From an uncultured Bacteroidales bacterium (lineage in GTDB: Bacteria > Bacteroidota > Bacteroidia > Bacteroidales > UBA932): a stretch of 64,000 nt of DNA. A program made the translations under genes and the position numbers. The stretch spans positions 1 to 64,000 of the forward strand of contig CASFSL010000021.1 in NCBI GenBank assembly GCA_949297365.1, read 5' to 3'. This document shows, one piece after another, positions 51,922 through 61,459 of this stretch (positions are counted from its first letter, which is position 1; every line of letters begins with the position of its first letter). The notes under the pieces are model-generated. The model searched no databases. It saw only the letters and a program-made list of their open reading frames with translations, and was not told the DNA's origin.

Positions 51922-53229
51922 ATGAAAAGTTCTGGCATAATTCTCAGATTTGCCGCAGCGGTCGCATTTTCCATGCTGTTCTCTTCCATCGCTGCGGCAC
52001 AGACCGATGTCAGCAGTCCAGCAAGTACTTCCAATCAGATACTGGTACACTTCAAGATGGGCTACACCACTTTCCAGTCCTACCTGGAGGAGAACTCCGC
52101 GGCGATGGACGGTTTTATCGGAAGTCTGAAGGACGCCTACAGGGAAGGGACTCTGGACAGTGTGGAGATATACGCTTACTCCTGCCCTGCCGGAGACTAC
52201 AGAAGCTGCACCAGGGTGGCTGCTAAAAGAGCCGCCAATCTGGCCGCATACATCACGGAGCACTCCGGCATCCCCTCCGACATGATCATAATCAAGGAGA
52301 CGGGCATCGCCTGGAGCGGTCTCATACAGCTTGTCGAGGATGACAGCGGCATACCGGACAGGGAGAACGTACTCAGGATTCTGAAAAACACTCCAGAATG
52401 GATATACAACGCCGACGGTGCCATAGTGGACGGTCGCAAGAAGCAGCTTATGGAAGTAAGCGCAGGCCGCTCGTTCAGATACATGATGGAGCATACGTTT
52501 CCGAAACTGAGATATGCTGAAGCCGGTATCATCGTACATACTTCCGTCAAGCAGACAGCGGACACCGACACTGCTTCATCAGTGTCTGCATCCGCAGTAT
52601 GGCAGGAGGACGTGGATGACACTCCGGACACAGCACAACCGGCTGCTGAGACATCAGACACAGTAACGGCATCTGAGATAGATGAACCGACAGCAAGCGA
52701 CACTGCTGCAACGGTCGGGACCGGCGGATGCACTCCCTCAAAGATGCCGCGCGTGGCCATAAAGACCAACATTCCCTACTGGGCCCTTGTGGTACCGAAT
52801 CTGGGAGTGGAAGTACGGCTCGCAGACCACTGGTCTCTGGACATCCCGGTATTCTACAGCCCTTTCACGACAGCCGACACCTATCGGTTCAGAGTCCTGG
52901 CCCTGCAGCCTGGTGTCCGGTACTGGCTCAAGCCGGGCATGAAAGGACACTTTTTCGGCGTACATCTGACCGGAGGCATGTTCAACATCTCCGTCAACGA
53001 CACCCAGCGTTTCCAGGACACTGACGGTGCATGGGGAGCCGGCATAGACTACGGTTACGCTCTCAACTTCAACGAGCACTGGGGAATGGAGTTCAACCTC
53101 GGTGTCGGCTACCTGTGGGCCCGCTACGACACCTTCTACAACATCGATAACGGAGCTCGCTACGACACTTCGACGCTGAACTACCTGGGCATTACGCGCC
53201 TCGGCATATCACTGACTTATAAACTATAG
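51922..53229 (+). CDS. DUF3575 surface-biogenesis protein with OmpA-like N-domain
   Basis: 435 residues from the ATG at 51922: signal peptide (1-27, FSSIAAAQ), an N-terminal OmpA-like part (about 35-140, VHFKMGYTTF, with RVAAKRAANLAAYI resembling the peptidoglycan-binding helix), an acidic Ser/Thr-rich linker (about 215-270) and a C-terminal DUF3575 beta barrel (about 278-435, AIKTNIPYWALVVPNLGVEVRL). DUF3575 proteins head fimbrial (Mfa/Fim-like) operons in Bacteroidales. Ends 11 bases before the fimbrial-like lipoprotein gene. Confidence 0.8.
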   Translation: MKSSGIILRFAAAVAFSMLFSSIAAAQTDVSSPASTSNQILVHFKMGYTTFQSYLEENSAAMDGFIGSLKDAYREGTLDSVEIYAYSCPAGDYRSCTRVAAKRAANLAAYITEHSGIPSDMIIIKETGIAWSGLIQLVEDDSGIPDRENVLRILKNTPEWIYNADGAIVDGRKKQLMEVSAGRSFRYMMEHTFPKLRYAEAGIIVHTSVKQTADTDTASSVSASAVWQEDVDDTPDTAQPAAETSDTVTASEIDEPTASDTAATVGTGGCTPSKMPRVAIKTNIPYWALVVPNLGVEVRLADHWSLDIPVFYSPFTTADTYRFRVLALQPGVRYWLKPGMKGHFFGVHLTGGMFNISVNDTQRFQDTDGAWGAGIDYGYALNFNEHWGMEFNLGVGYLWARYDTFYNIDNGARYDTSTLNYLGITRLGISLTYKL

Positions 53230-53240
53230 GAGCGAACGAT

Positions 53241-54242
53241 ATGAATGCAATCAAATACATACAGACCACATCGGCATTGATGTCCTGCATCATATTGACC
53301 GTCATGCTGCTGTCCACTGCCTGCGTACGCGAATATCCGGAAGAGGGCAAGGAAGTGGACCCCACTGAGATACAACTTACCTTTGATCTGAATACTGCTC
53401 CTCCCATCTCGGCCTCGGCTGCCTCCAGCCATGTCTATTTCATCATAGAGCTGTACGAAGACCAGGCCGATCCCGAGCCTGTATTTCACTATGAGACAGG
53501 TGCGGCGAGAAACAGTTCCGGCACTGCTGCCGTCAGCGTCAGCACATCGCTTCACGCCGGCGAATACATCCTGGCGGCATTTGCGGTAAGTTGCAACGAC
53601 AGTACCGGAGATGACAGCGTCTACGAGCTGTCCGACCTAAGAAACATCACTTTCAAAGACGGGGAATATCCCGGTCCGACAACTCTCAAGGAATGCTACA
53701 GCCTGACAATGCCTGTCAATCTTCCTTACGAGGTATGGTTTGCCTCAGACACGTTACGGGAAGAGCTGACGGCTCCCGTCGGCAAAGTGGAGGTGATATC
53801 TGAAGATGCCGCTGAATTTGTCAGGACTTACATCAGTGGACTGAGCTCAGCCCCGGCCCTGAGCGATGAAGACTTGAGCAACTACGGGATCCGATGGGCC
53901 TACGACCTCTACAGCCCTGTCGGCTTCAACGCCGTCACCGGATTGCCCAACAAGGCTGAGACCGGTGTCGGATTCGTCACTGACCTGACTCCGCTGGACG
54001 ATGGGGAGATGCTGCTCGGTTACGACTACATCTTCGTGAACGGGGATGCCACCACGGTCAATTTCTCATTGAATCTGTACGACAAGACGACAGGAGAAAC
54101 ACTCAACACATACGGCGGCATCGAAGCAGAGATATTCAAAGGGGAGACCACCACCCTGCGCGGCAATTTTCTCACCGTTGACCGCGAACCTGGAGTCAAC
54201 ATAGACACTGAATTTGACGGAGACATAAACATTAACATTTGA
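53241..54242 (+). CDS. DUF6562/FimB-Mfa2-like fimbrial lipoprotein
   Basis: 333 residues with a lipoprotein signal (LLSTACVREY, Cys about 29). The body shows the two-domain transthyretin-like layout of Bacteroidales fimbrial subunits: VYFIIELYED early, GKVEVISEDAAEF at the start of domain 2, LGYDYIFVNGDATTVNFSLNLYD and GNFLTVD near the end. Likely a minor or anchor subunit. Same unit as the DUF3575 gene and the 799-residue protein downstream. Confidence 0.75.
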   Translation: MNAIKYIQTTSALMSCIILTVMLLSTACVREYPEEGKEVDPTEIQLTFDLNTAPPISASAASSHVYFIIELYEDQADPEPVFHYETGAARNSSGTAAVSVSTSLHAGEYILAAFAVSCNDSTGDDSVYELSDLRNITFKDGEYPGPTTLKECYSLTMPVNLPYEVWFASDTLREELTAPVGKVEVISEDAAEFVRTYISGLSSAPALSDEDLSNYGIRWAYDLYSPVGFNAVTGLPNKAETGVGFVTDLTPLDDGEMLLGYDYIFVNGDATTVNFSLNLYDKTTGETLNTYGGIEAEIFKGETTTLRGNFLTVDREPGVNIDTEFDGDININI

Positions 54243-54288
54243 CAATAAGAAATATAAATCATACAAATTCTAATCAAAACCAATAGTT

Positions 54289-56688
54289 ATGAGAAACAAA
54301 TTATTGTTCTTTCTGCTGTCCATGACAGCCTTGGTACTCAGCCTTTCCTCCTGTCAGAGAGAGGAGAGACTGTCCGGAAACGGCACGCCCCAGGATGTGA
54401 CCATCTCGGTAGCCGCTCCCTATACCTCCCTGGTTAAAAGTAATGAAAACCCGGGAGCCGGAGACATGATCAACCGCTGTATCCTCGAGATCTACGAGGA
54501 TGGTGTTCTGTACGGCGAGCGTCAGGCCGTTGACTTCGCAGGAAGCGCCGCCTTCAAGGCCAATCTGATAGCCGGACACACCTATGACTTCGTATTCTGG
54601 GCTGACTACGCGGAAGGCAACGCCGCCGACGGCTTCCAGGATGTCAACTACAACACCGCCGACGGCCTGACTGCCATCACAGTGATTACCGACGGCTATC
54701 TTAACAATGACGACACCCGCGATGCCTTCTACGGCAGCTATAACGTGACTGTTGAAAGCGGCATGAACTACGACTACAACCTGACCCGTCCTTTCGGAAG
54801 AGTGCAGATGTTCACCACTGACATCCAGAGCACGGAAGCAGACCTGAGCGGAGCTGTCGTTAAAGTCAGCTATGCAAAGGTTCCCGCAGGATTCAACGCT
54901 CTGAGCAAGACTGTAAGTTCCGAACAGATTGACCTGATTCCCGGACAGGCAGCAGGTATATTTGAGGTACCCGCAGCCGGTGCGACAGAGACACAACTGA
55001 GCTACGACTACATCTTCGCATCCGAGAACAACGGTGAGACGCTTGTCCAGTTCACCCTCAACGTCGAGGCAAACGGACAGACTCTCTGCTCTGACTTCTC
55101 CACTGACAACATCCCCGTGCGCCAGAACTACCGTACCAATGTAAAAGGCAGGTTCCTCAGCCAGAGCGGCACCGACGTGGATATCGACGTTGACATCAAT
55201 CCCGGTTTCGAGGACGGTGACATTGACCGCGAGGTCATCACTGACGGCCTCGTACTCGAGTCCAGCACTCTTGGCGAGCCCACAGCTGACGGAGTAGACA
55301 TCAGCTACACCTACACTTACGACGGAGAAAGCACCTTGACGGAGTCAGGTATCGGATACCGCGTAAAGGACACTCAGGACGAATACACTTATGTAGCCTA
55401 TGTCGCCACCAGAAGCACCGAGAGCGCAAGCGTAACTCTCGCCGGCCTTAAAGCCTCCACTGAATACGAGTACGTATGCTATTTCATACTCGAAGGCGCT
55501 GAAGACAGATTCCTGAGCTCTCCCGGATACTTCACCACAGCCGAAGGCACCAGCGAGCCAGAGTACACTCCAATCGCCGATGTCAGAGCCCTTTATGTTG
55601 ACGGCAATGTGACTATCTCAGAGGACTGGACTATCCGCGGCACTGTCATCAGCAATCTTGAGCTGAACAACGGCTCTTCCCTGAAGAACATCATCATCCA
55701 GGACGAGACAGCCGGCATAATGGTCCGTCTCACCTCAAACAATACGGACTTCCTCTCCGGTGATGTCGTTGAGGTCAAGATACAGGGCAAGTCCCTTGAA
55801 CAATACAACGGACTCCTTCAGATTAACAATCTTCCCAATGAGAATGTGATCGAGATCGCCCAGGGAACTCTTCCCGAGGCAAAGGTCATCTCAGCCGCAC
55901 AGCTTCTCACCGGTGACTATGAGTCCCAGTACGTAGCTGTTGAGAACGTACAGGTCGTAGAGGCCGACCTGGGCAAGACATGGGTGACTGGCGGAAACAA
56001 CACCTCCATCACCATTGAATCCGCCACAGGCGAGACATTCGTAGTCTACAGCGCAAGGTACTCTGACATACTTGCCGAGGCAACGGTTCCCGAAGGCAGC
56101 GGTACTCTGAAAGGCATTGCCCAGCGTTTCAACTCCAACATCCAGATAATGCTGGCCTCCACCGATGACTACGCTGGCCTTACCGGCGAGCGTTTCGGCA
56201 GCGAAGACCCCAACCCGGATGATCCTGTTGTCGGAGCAGAGAACGCACTTATCATTTCCGAATACATGGATGGTTCTGGCCAGAATAAGTATCTAGAACT
56301 GGCCAACATATCCACAGAAACTGTAGACTTGACCAATTACAAGATAAGTATCTATGCAAACGGAAAGACAACAGCCACAAACATCAGTCTCAGCGGAACT
56401 CTTGATTCCGGTAAAGTAATTGTATACAGAGGTTCCCAATCTGCAGAATTATCAGGAGTAGAGACTATTTCACACGGAAGTATCTCATTCAACGGCAATG
56501 ATGTCATCGCGATTACTTATAACGGTGAGATTGTTGATATTCTAGGAACAATCGGAAGTGACGAGAATTTTGCCGCAGACAAAGGACTTAGGCGCATATC
56601 TTCAGTAACTGCGCCTTCTGCGACATACAACACCGATGAGTGGGAAGATGTAGAACAGGACGATGTCTCCGGATTCGGCACAAGGTAA
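54289..56688 (+). CDS. DUF6562 fimbrial-like protein with DUF5689 and lamin-tail domains
   Basis: 799 residues: lipoprotein signal (LSSCQRE, Cys about 22); N-terminal DUF6562 fimbrial domain (about 35-315) similar to the upstream subunit (YDYIFASENNGETLVQFTLN matches YDYIFVNGDATTVNFSLN); fibronectin-like domain (about 325-420); OB-fold DUF5689 (about 430-640, IRGTVISNLELNNGSSLKNI, then GTLKGIAQRFNSNIQ); lamin-tail domain (about 655-770, LIISEYMDGSGQNKYLELAN). Fusing a fimbrial subunit to these modules suggests a tip adhesin. Its terminator follows at 56712. Confidence 0.75.
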   Translation: MRNKLLFFLLSMTALVLSLSSCQREERLSGNGTPQDVTISVAAPYTSLVKSNENPGAGDMINRCILEIYEDGVLYGERQAVDFAGSAAFKANLIAGHTYDFVFWADYAEGNAADGFQDVNYNTADGLTAITVITDGYLNNDDTRDAFYGSYNVTVESGMNYDYNLTRPFGRVQMFTTDIQSTEADLSGAVVKVSYAKVPAGFNALSKTVSSEQIDLIPGQAAGIFEVPAAGATETQLSYDYIFASENNGETLVQFTLNVEANGQTLCSDFSTDNIPVRQNYRTNVKGRFLSQSGTDVDIDVDINPGFEDGDIDREVITDGLVLESSTLGEPTADGVDISYTYTYDGESTLTESGIGYRVKDTQDEYTYVAYVATRSTESASVTLAGLKASTEYEYVCYFILEGAEDRFLSSPGYFTTAEGTSEPEYTPIADVRALYVDGNVTISEDWTIRGTVISNLELNNGSSLKNIIIQDETAGIMVRLTSNNTDFLSGDVVEVKIQGKSLEQYNGLLQINNLPNENVIEIAQGTLPEAKVISAAQLLTGDYESQYVAVENVQVVEADLGKTWVTGGNNTSITIESATGETFVVYSARYSDILAEATVPEGSGTLKGIAQRFNSNIQIMLASTDDYAGLTGERFGSEDPNPDDPVVGAENALIISEYMDGSGQNKYLELANISTETVDLTNYKISIYANGKTTATNISLSGTLDSGKVIVYRGSQSAELSGVETISHGSISFNGNDVIAITYNGEIVDILGTIGSDENFAADKGLRRISSVTAPSATYNTDEWEDVEQDDVSGFGTR

Positions 56689-56711
56689 CACCATCTGCAT
56701 ATTATGCACAA

Positions 56712-56740
56712 GGGAGGCCGGACAGTCCAGCCTCCCTTTT
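56712..56740 (+). terminator. Intrinsic terminator of the fimbria-like operon
   Basis: GGGAGGC (56712-56718) pairs with GCCTCCC (56730-56736) followed by TTTTTA. Confidence 0.85.
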
Positions 56741-57302
56741 TATTACAAAGTATCTATCACAAACTGTCTTCCTGATTCCATTTGCACTATTCTCATTCCA
56801 CCACCTGCATCACCTATATCTATATCACCGTATCACCCACATCAGTGCCTGCAGTGCCTACATCAGTGCCTGCAGTCTGTAATTTACCGTTTTGGTTATC
56901 CGGCTGGACAACACACGATTACAGAGTCCTGCAGACAACAGACTGAGCAGTATGCCAAGGGCACACACTTCTTTAAACGCGCCTGGAGAGCACTGCGGCA
57001 GGGGATAAATGCGGGCAACACATTTTGTCCAAGACGAGTCTGTAATCCGATAATTTGCACATAATGTTATCAAACAGCGACATACGCAAAGTACAGGATA
57101 ACAGATATGTGGTAACTACCTTCAATCTGCAAACCGTACACTTTGCGCAAGTTTCTATAAGACAGGGAAATACGCAAAAAGTTAAACAGACTGAGCGGCA
57201 CCACCATATCGGTGGTATCACATAGGCTTTACGGATCTCACTGAAGGCACAGACCTTCGCATGGAGTGGGGATACTTTTGCGGATATTCATTAAAATTGT
57301 TG
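56741..57302. other. 562-base stretch without a convincing gene
   Basis: Contains a short direct repeat (ACATCAGTGCCTGCAGT twice, about 56839-56877), a distant inverted pair CGCAAAGT/ACTTTGCG (near 57087 and 57142) and an ACCACC/GGTGGT hairpin (near 57202-57218). No frame with recognisable features. Possibly a decayed gene or an unrecognised RNA. Confidence 0.5.
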
Positions 57303-57310
57303 TATCTTTG
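57303..57310 (+). promoter_or_regulatory. -7 box TATCTTTG of prfA
   Basis: Perfect TAnnTTTG box 21 bases before the prfA ATG. Confidence 0.7.
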
Positions 57311-57331
57311 CCGCTCTATTGAAAACAGTAT

Positions 57332-58414
57332 ATGAGTGAATATCCTTTAACAGAGAAATTACAGGAACTTAAGAAGAAGTACGAGACTCTCTCAGGACAG
57401 CTTTCCGAGCCGGACGTGATGTCCGACATGAAGAAATACATACAGCTTAACCGCGAGTACAAGGAGCTGGAGCCTATCGTGGCTGCCGGAGATAAGTACA
57501 TAAAGATGGTCGGCGATCTCGAAGGTGCCAAGGATATCCTGGCCAAGGAGAAGGACGAGGACCTGCGCGAGCTGGCCAAGGAGGAGGTCTCCTCCATCGA
57601 GGGACAGCTTCCGGGCATGGAGGAGGAGATCAAGCTCCTGCTCATTCCCAAGGATCCTCAGGACGAGAAGAATGCCATCGTGGAGATACGCGGCGGTACA
57701 GGCGGCGACGAGGCGGCCATCTTTGCCGGAGACCTCTTCCGCATGTACGCCAAGTACTGCGAGCGCAAGGGCTGGAAGCTGGAGATCAACAGCCAGTCAG
57801 AGGGTGCTGCCGGCGGATACAAAGAAATTATCTTCAAGGTATCCGGCCAGGGCGTCTACGGTACGCTCAAATATGAAAGCGGCGTACACCGTGTGCAGCG
57901 TGTGCCCCAGACCGAGACCCAGGGCAGGGTGCATACCTCGGCTGCGTCGGTGGTCGTGCTGCCTGAGGCCGATGAGTTCGACGTGGAGATCAATATGAAC
58001 GATATACGCAAGGATACTTTCTGCTCGTCAGGACCTGGCGGCCAGTCGGTGAACACTACCTATTCGGCCATCCGTCTGACCCACATCCCCACCGGCATCG
58101 TGGTGCAGTGCCAGGACGAGAAATCCCAGCTCAAGAACTTCGACAAGGCCCTCGCCGAGCTGCGTACCCGTATCTACAACATGGAGTACGAGAAGTATCT
58201 CAACGAGATGTCCAAGAAGCGCAAGACTATGGTGTCCACCGGTGACCGCTCCGCCAAGATCCGCACCTACAACTACCCTCAGTCCCGCGTGACCGACCAC
58301 CGCATCAACTACACGATGTACAACCTGCCGGTCTTCATGGACGGCGACATCCAGGAGGTCATCGACCAGCTGACCATAGCCGAGAACGCAGAGCGTCTGA
58401 AGTCCGCCGAATAA
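57332..58414 (+). CDS. prfA: Peptide chain release factor 1
   Basis: Terminates translation at UAA and UAG. 360 residues with the catalytic GGQ loop ([24 protein letters not shown], about 230-253), the family anticodon-like region near 185-195 and the C-terminal [12 protein letters not shown]. No frameshift element (unlike RF2). Own promoter and terminator; prmC and hemA, its neighbours in other phyla, are absent. Confidence 0.97.
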   Translation: MSEYPLTEKLQELKKKYETLSGQLSEPDVMSDMKKYIQLNREYKELEPIVAAGDKYIKMVGDLEGAKDILAKEKDEDLRELAKEEVSSIEGQLPGMEEEIKLLLIPKDPQDEKNAIVEIRGGTGGDEAAIFAGDLFRMYAKYCERKGWKLEINSQSEGAAGGYKEIIFKVSGQGVYGTLKYESGVHRVQRVPQTETQGRVHTSAASVVVLPEADEFDVEINMNDIRKDTFCSSGPGGQSVNTTYSAIRLTHIPTGIVVQCQDEKSQLKNFDKALAELRTRIYNMEYEKYLNEMSKKRKTMVSTGDRSAKIRTYNYPQSRVTDHRINYTMYNLPVFMDGDIQEVIDQLTIAENAERLKSAE

Positions 58415-58444
58415 GACGACCTATCAGACAACTGACACATATAA

Positions 58445-58476
58445 AAAACGGAGTCCGTGGATTCGGGCTCCGTTTT
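58445..58476 (+). terminator. Intrinsic terminator of prfA
   Basis: AAAACGGAG (58445-58453) and CTCCGTTTT (58468-58476) form the stem, with a T-tract at its foot. The A-rich left side lets it also work for the convergent lipoprotein gene. Confidence 0.8.
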
Positions 58477-58496
58477 CTGCAATATATATAGTACCA

Positions 58497-59408
58497 TTAC
58501 TGATTGGAAGCGTATGACTGGTCGATGCTGAACACCAGCTTGTCATCGGTATAGACGAACTTAAGTTCTTCGCCCATGGTCTTGTCCACGAGTGTCCCGC
58601 TTACGGTGTATGTGCCGTCTCCGTTGTCGGCTATGGATATCCGGGTGTTGTCGGTATCGTCAGCGACATAGTATTCAACACCTCCGTTCTCATTGTAATA
58701 AACCCATCCCGAACCCGACATATTGGGTTCTCCTTCCGAGTCGGTCACATGCTCGCCGATATAGTACATCATGTCGGTGAGTCCCTGTCCGTTTGTATAG
58801 AAAGGCGTCACATCACCGAAAGGAACTGCCCGATAATAGTCATCGACCTTTTCCAACGGCTCGGCCGTGTAGACGTAGATAAGCACGTCGTAATAAGGAT
58901 AATTGTCCGAGCCCATCTCCTGGCTGCACATCATTATATTGGTCCTGTACATGCCTGAAGCTTCATCCAGACCGTCGTAGGCCATAAAGCCGTCCGCCAG
59001 GACCAGTGCGTCCGCAGTTACGTCTTCCTCTGTCTTGAAAGGGGCAGAGGCCAGAAACTGCATGTCGCCGTTTGCGGCGAGGACGTAAAGAGTGTAGTCT
59101 GTGTTCTGTGTGAGTCCGGTTATGTCCAGCAGTACTGTCTCAGATACCTCAGCCGCTTCAGTGCCTTCAGTCCGTACCCTGTCTGCATCGGCTTTCTCGG
59201 AGGCCGGGATGCACAGCCATGTCAGCTCCGCAGTATTCTCGGTTTCAACTGTGGCCTTTGCGAAGTCAATGCCTGTCTCTGTGATGCTTATGGCCGCAAA
59301 AGGTTCCTGTGCCGGTTCCTCCGGAGTCTTGTCGGTGTCCTTGCTGCAGCTGACAGCAGCCAACAGCATAAATAACGACGACATCGTTCCAAAATGTCTA
59401 AAGTTCAT
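58497..59408 (-). CDS. Lipoprotein with fibronectin-like domain, smaller of a pair
   Basis: 303 residues: lipoprotein signal (LAAVSCSKD, Cys about 21), an N-terminal fibronectin-like domain (about 35-125, ending DYTLYVLAANGDMQFLASAPF) and a C-terminal beta domain (about 130-300) ending in a short strand pair (DGTYTVSGTLVDKT). The N-terminal domain and overall layout resemble those of the larger upstream neighbour, 14 bases away. Likely surface-exposed. Function unknown. Confidence 0.6.
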   Translation of the reverse strand: MNFRHFGTMSSLFMLLAAVSCSKDTDKTPEEPAQEPFAAISITETGIDFAKATVETENTAELTWLCIPASEKADADRVRTEGTEAAEVSETVLLDITGLTQNTDYTLYVLAANGDMQFLASAPFKTEEDVTADALVLADGFMAYDGLDEASGMYRTNIMMCSQEMGSDNYPYYDVLIYVYTAEPLEKVDDYYRAVPFGDVTPFYTNGQGLTDMMYYIGEHVTDSEGEPNMSGSGWVYYNENGGVEYYVADDTDNTRISIADNGDGTYTVSGTLVDKTMGEELKFVYTDDKLVFSIDQSYASNQ

Positions 59409-59422
59409 GGTCTATGATTATT

Positions 59423-61276
59423 TTAATATCCATATTCACTTGCGTCCTCGCATACTATGGGACCGGTATATTTGCCCATAAAGCTTTCTCCGTTTGTTCT
59501 GACGATGTCGATTGCGACCTCATAGGTGCTGCCGTTCAGGCTGATGACCATCTCTCCTTCGTCCAGATCCTCAATAGTCTCGTTCGTGGACTTGTTGGTA
59601 ATTCTGTATCCGGTAATCTCACCTGCGCCACCGCCTTCACCGCCCATAAGCCATGATGCGAACAGTATTTTTCCAGTGGGAAGCTCATCGTATTCACCGT
59701 ATTCACAGAACTCTATGGAGACATCCCATTCGTCGCTGTCAAGATCGAGAGTGTAGAGTACTCCATATCCGGTATTGTCAGGCAGTCCGTATGCCTCTGC
59801 TGATGTGAAGATGATTACATCATCCTCAATGACTTCCGGAGCAGTGATGTGCATATATGAGTCGGAATTTATCTTGACCGGATATCCTCCTTCCAGTATA
59901 AGATCGGCAGAGAAGACATAATAGTCGTCTCCTTTGTCCTCGAATGTCACTGTTCCGCTCTGGAGTCCAAAGGAGCCGGATTTGTAGTAGAGGGAGAATT
60001 CGGATTCAGAAGCGATGTCCTGTCCTACAGTATGGGTTCCGCCTATTTTATCGGACTGCATCATAAGGGACAGTATGAATGAGTCCATATTGATGGTTAT
60101 ATTCATTCCGTTGTCCGTCTTGCTGGATTCGGCAGAAGGATAGTATGGACTGATGATGAAGTCAAGCTGTCCGGTTATATTGAACTTGAACTCTATGTTG
60201 TCGGTTGTGACAAACATACCTTCAATGGTGTATTCCCCGTCTGATATAGAGGATGTGAAGGAACCCTTTTCAAAAGAAAGTCTGTTTCCGGAAGAGATCT
60301 CTTTCACATAACTCATAGTTCCTATAGCCCAGTCGGAAGTAGATCCGGCTTTCTCGTATGTATACTCGTGCGATGCTATGTACGGCATATACGCGTTGGC
60401 CTCGTCGCAGTAAAAATCCAGATAGATCTCGTAGTCCTCATTCAATGTGGTTATCGTATAGTTGCGTCCGCCGGCACCGTACATTTTGATGGTTCCGTCA
60501 GCGAATTTTTCCACATCGGTCTCCTCCGGTTCCGGCAGTTTTTCGGTAGTAATCTCGTAAGTATCCATCACTCTCTTATAGGAGTCGGTCGCTTCGACTA
60601 CAGCATAGATGACGTATGTGGTATTGTCCTTCTTGCCCTCTACTGTTATGGTCTGAGGTTCTTGAGTAGGGATCTCGTTGCCTTTGTACATTACATCGGC
60701 AGGCGTATGCTCCTCTACACCCTTCTCAACCACATCGTAAGCCGCTTTACCGGCGTTGGCGCAGGTAACGGTAAATGTGATGGTGCTGGTAGTTGCGGAT
60801 ACATCGGAGATAGTCACTTCCATGGTCGTACCCTGGGCGATACTGTCGGTCTTCAGTATAAGCTGCTCCGATACGGCCGTCAGGTCCTGATTCCTTACGG
60901 CAGCGGTCACCACGTATTCAGTTCCGGCTTCCATTCCGTCCTTCTCGATGAGCTGGGACTTTATCTCTTCCAAAAGTTCTCCGTCCTTGAAAATGGTCTC
61001 TGCATCGGGAACCTCGGCACCGTCTTCTTTCTCAGTAATAAGGTATGCGCATTCCTCGGCATTCTCAGGGATGATGGTGAAGCTGATGGATGTCTGGGAG
61101 ACAGGGCCTTCCGTAAGTATGACAGAGGGCTCCTCAGGCGTTGTCACCGTAGTAGAGTCCTCACCGTCAGTAATGGGCGGCTCGATGGTCTCGGTTTTGC
61201 TGCAGCTGGAGATAATAGCCGCGCAGGCAAATATGCCGGCGGACAGTCCGATTAGATGTTTGAGATGTTGATTCAT
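59423..61276 (-). CDS. Lipoprotein with tandem fibronectin-like domains, larger of a pair
   Basis: 617 residues: lipoprotein signal (IISSCSKTE, Cys about 25), an acidic linker, two fibronectin-like domains (about 50-150 and 155-250) with a paired ending pattern (YVVTAAVRNQ, YVIYAVVEAT), then two related beta domains (about 265-390 and 400-600) with GTIKMYGAGGRNYTI and a similar later strand set. Promoter TACTTTTG at 61317-61324. Co-transcribed with the smaller lipoprotein downstream; a TPR regulator gene lies upstream. Confidence 0.6.
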   Translation of the reverse strand: MNQHLKHLIGLSAGIFACAAIISSCSKTETIEPPITDGEDSTTVTTPEEPSVILTEGPVSQTSISFTIIPENAEECAYLITEKEDGAEVPDAETIFKDGELLEEIKSQLIEKDGMEAGTEYVVTAAVRNQDLTAVSEQLILKTDSIAQGTTMEVTISDVSATTSTITFTVTCANAGKAAYDVVEKGVEEHTPADVMYKGNEIPTQEPQTITVEGKKDNTTYVIYAVVEATDSYKRVMDTYEITTEKLPEPEETDVEKFADGTIKMYGAGGRNYTITTLNEDYEIYLDFYCDEANAYMPYIASHEYTYEKAGSTSDWAIGTMSYVKEISSGNRLSFEKGSFTSSISDGEYTIEGMFVTTDNIEFKFNITGQLDFIISPYYPSAESSKTDNGMNITINMDSFILSLMMQSDKIGGTHTVGQDIASESEFSLYYKSGSFGLQSGTVTFEDKGDDYYVFSADLILEGGYPVKINSDSYMHITAPEVIEDDVIIFTSAEAYGLPDNTGYGVLYTLDLDSDEWDVSIEFCEYGEYDELPTGKILFASWLMGGEGGGAGEITGYRITNKSTNETIEDLDEGEMVISLNGSTYEVAIDIVRTNGESFMGKYTGPIVCEDASEYGY

Positions 61277-61316
61277 AGTGTTGTGAATTTATTGAGTTAA
61301 TGTTTTGTTTACGGCT

Positions 61317-61324
61317 CAAAAGTA
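61317..61324 (-). promoter_or_regulatory. -7 box TACTTTTG of the lipoprotein pair
   Basis: Minus-strand TAnnTTTG box about 40 bases before the ATG at 61276. Confidence 0.6.
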
Positions 61325-61459
61325 ATTCACAGGAAATCTTCCGTCAAAATATCGCGGAAACAACGGAACTACATACAGGAATACCAGTGCTACAAAATTA
61401 CTACAGCAGCACCCAGTAGACTTATAAACAGAGCATTAAGAGTATAGGCTATGTTCGGA

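Noticed and set aside
56663-57064. 133-codon plus-strand frame after the fimbria-like operon
   Set aside because: Overlaps the end of the real gene and the terminator; Ser/His-rich translation of non-coding DNA.
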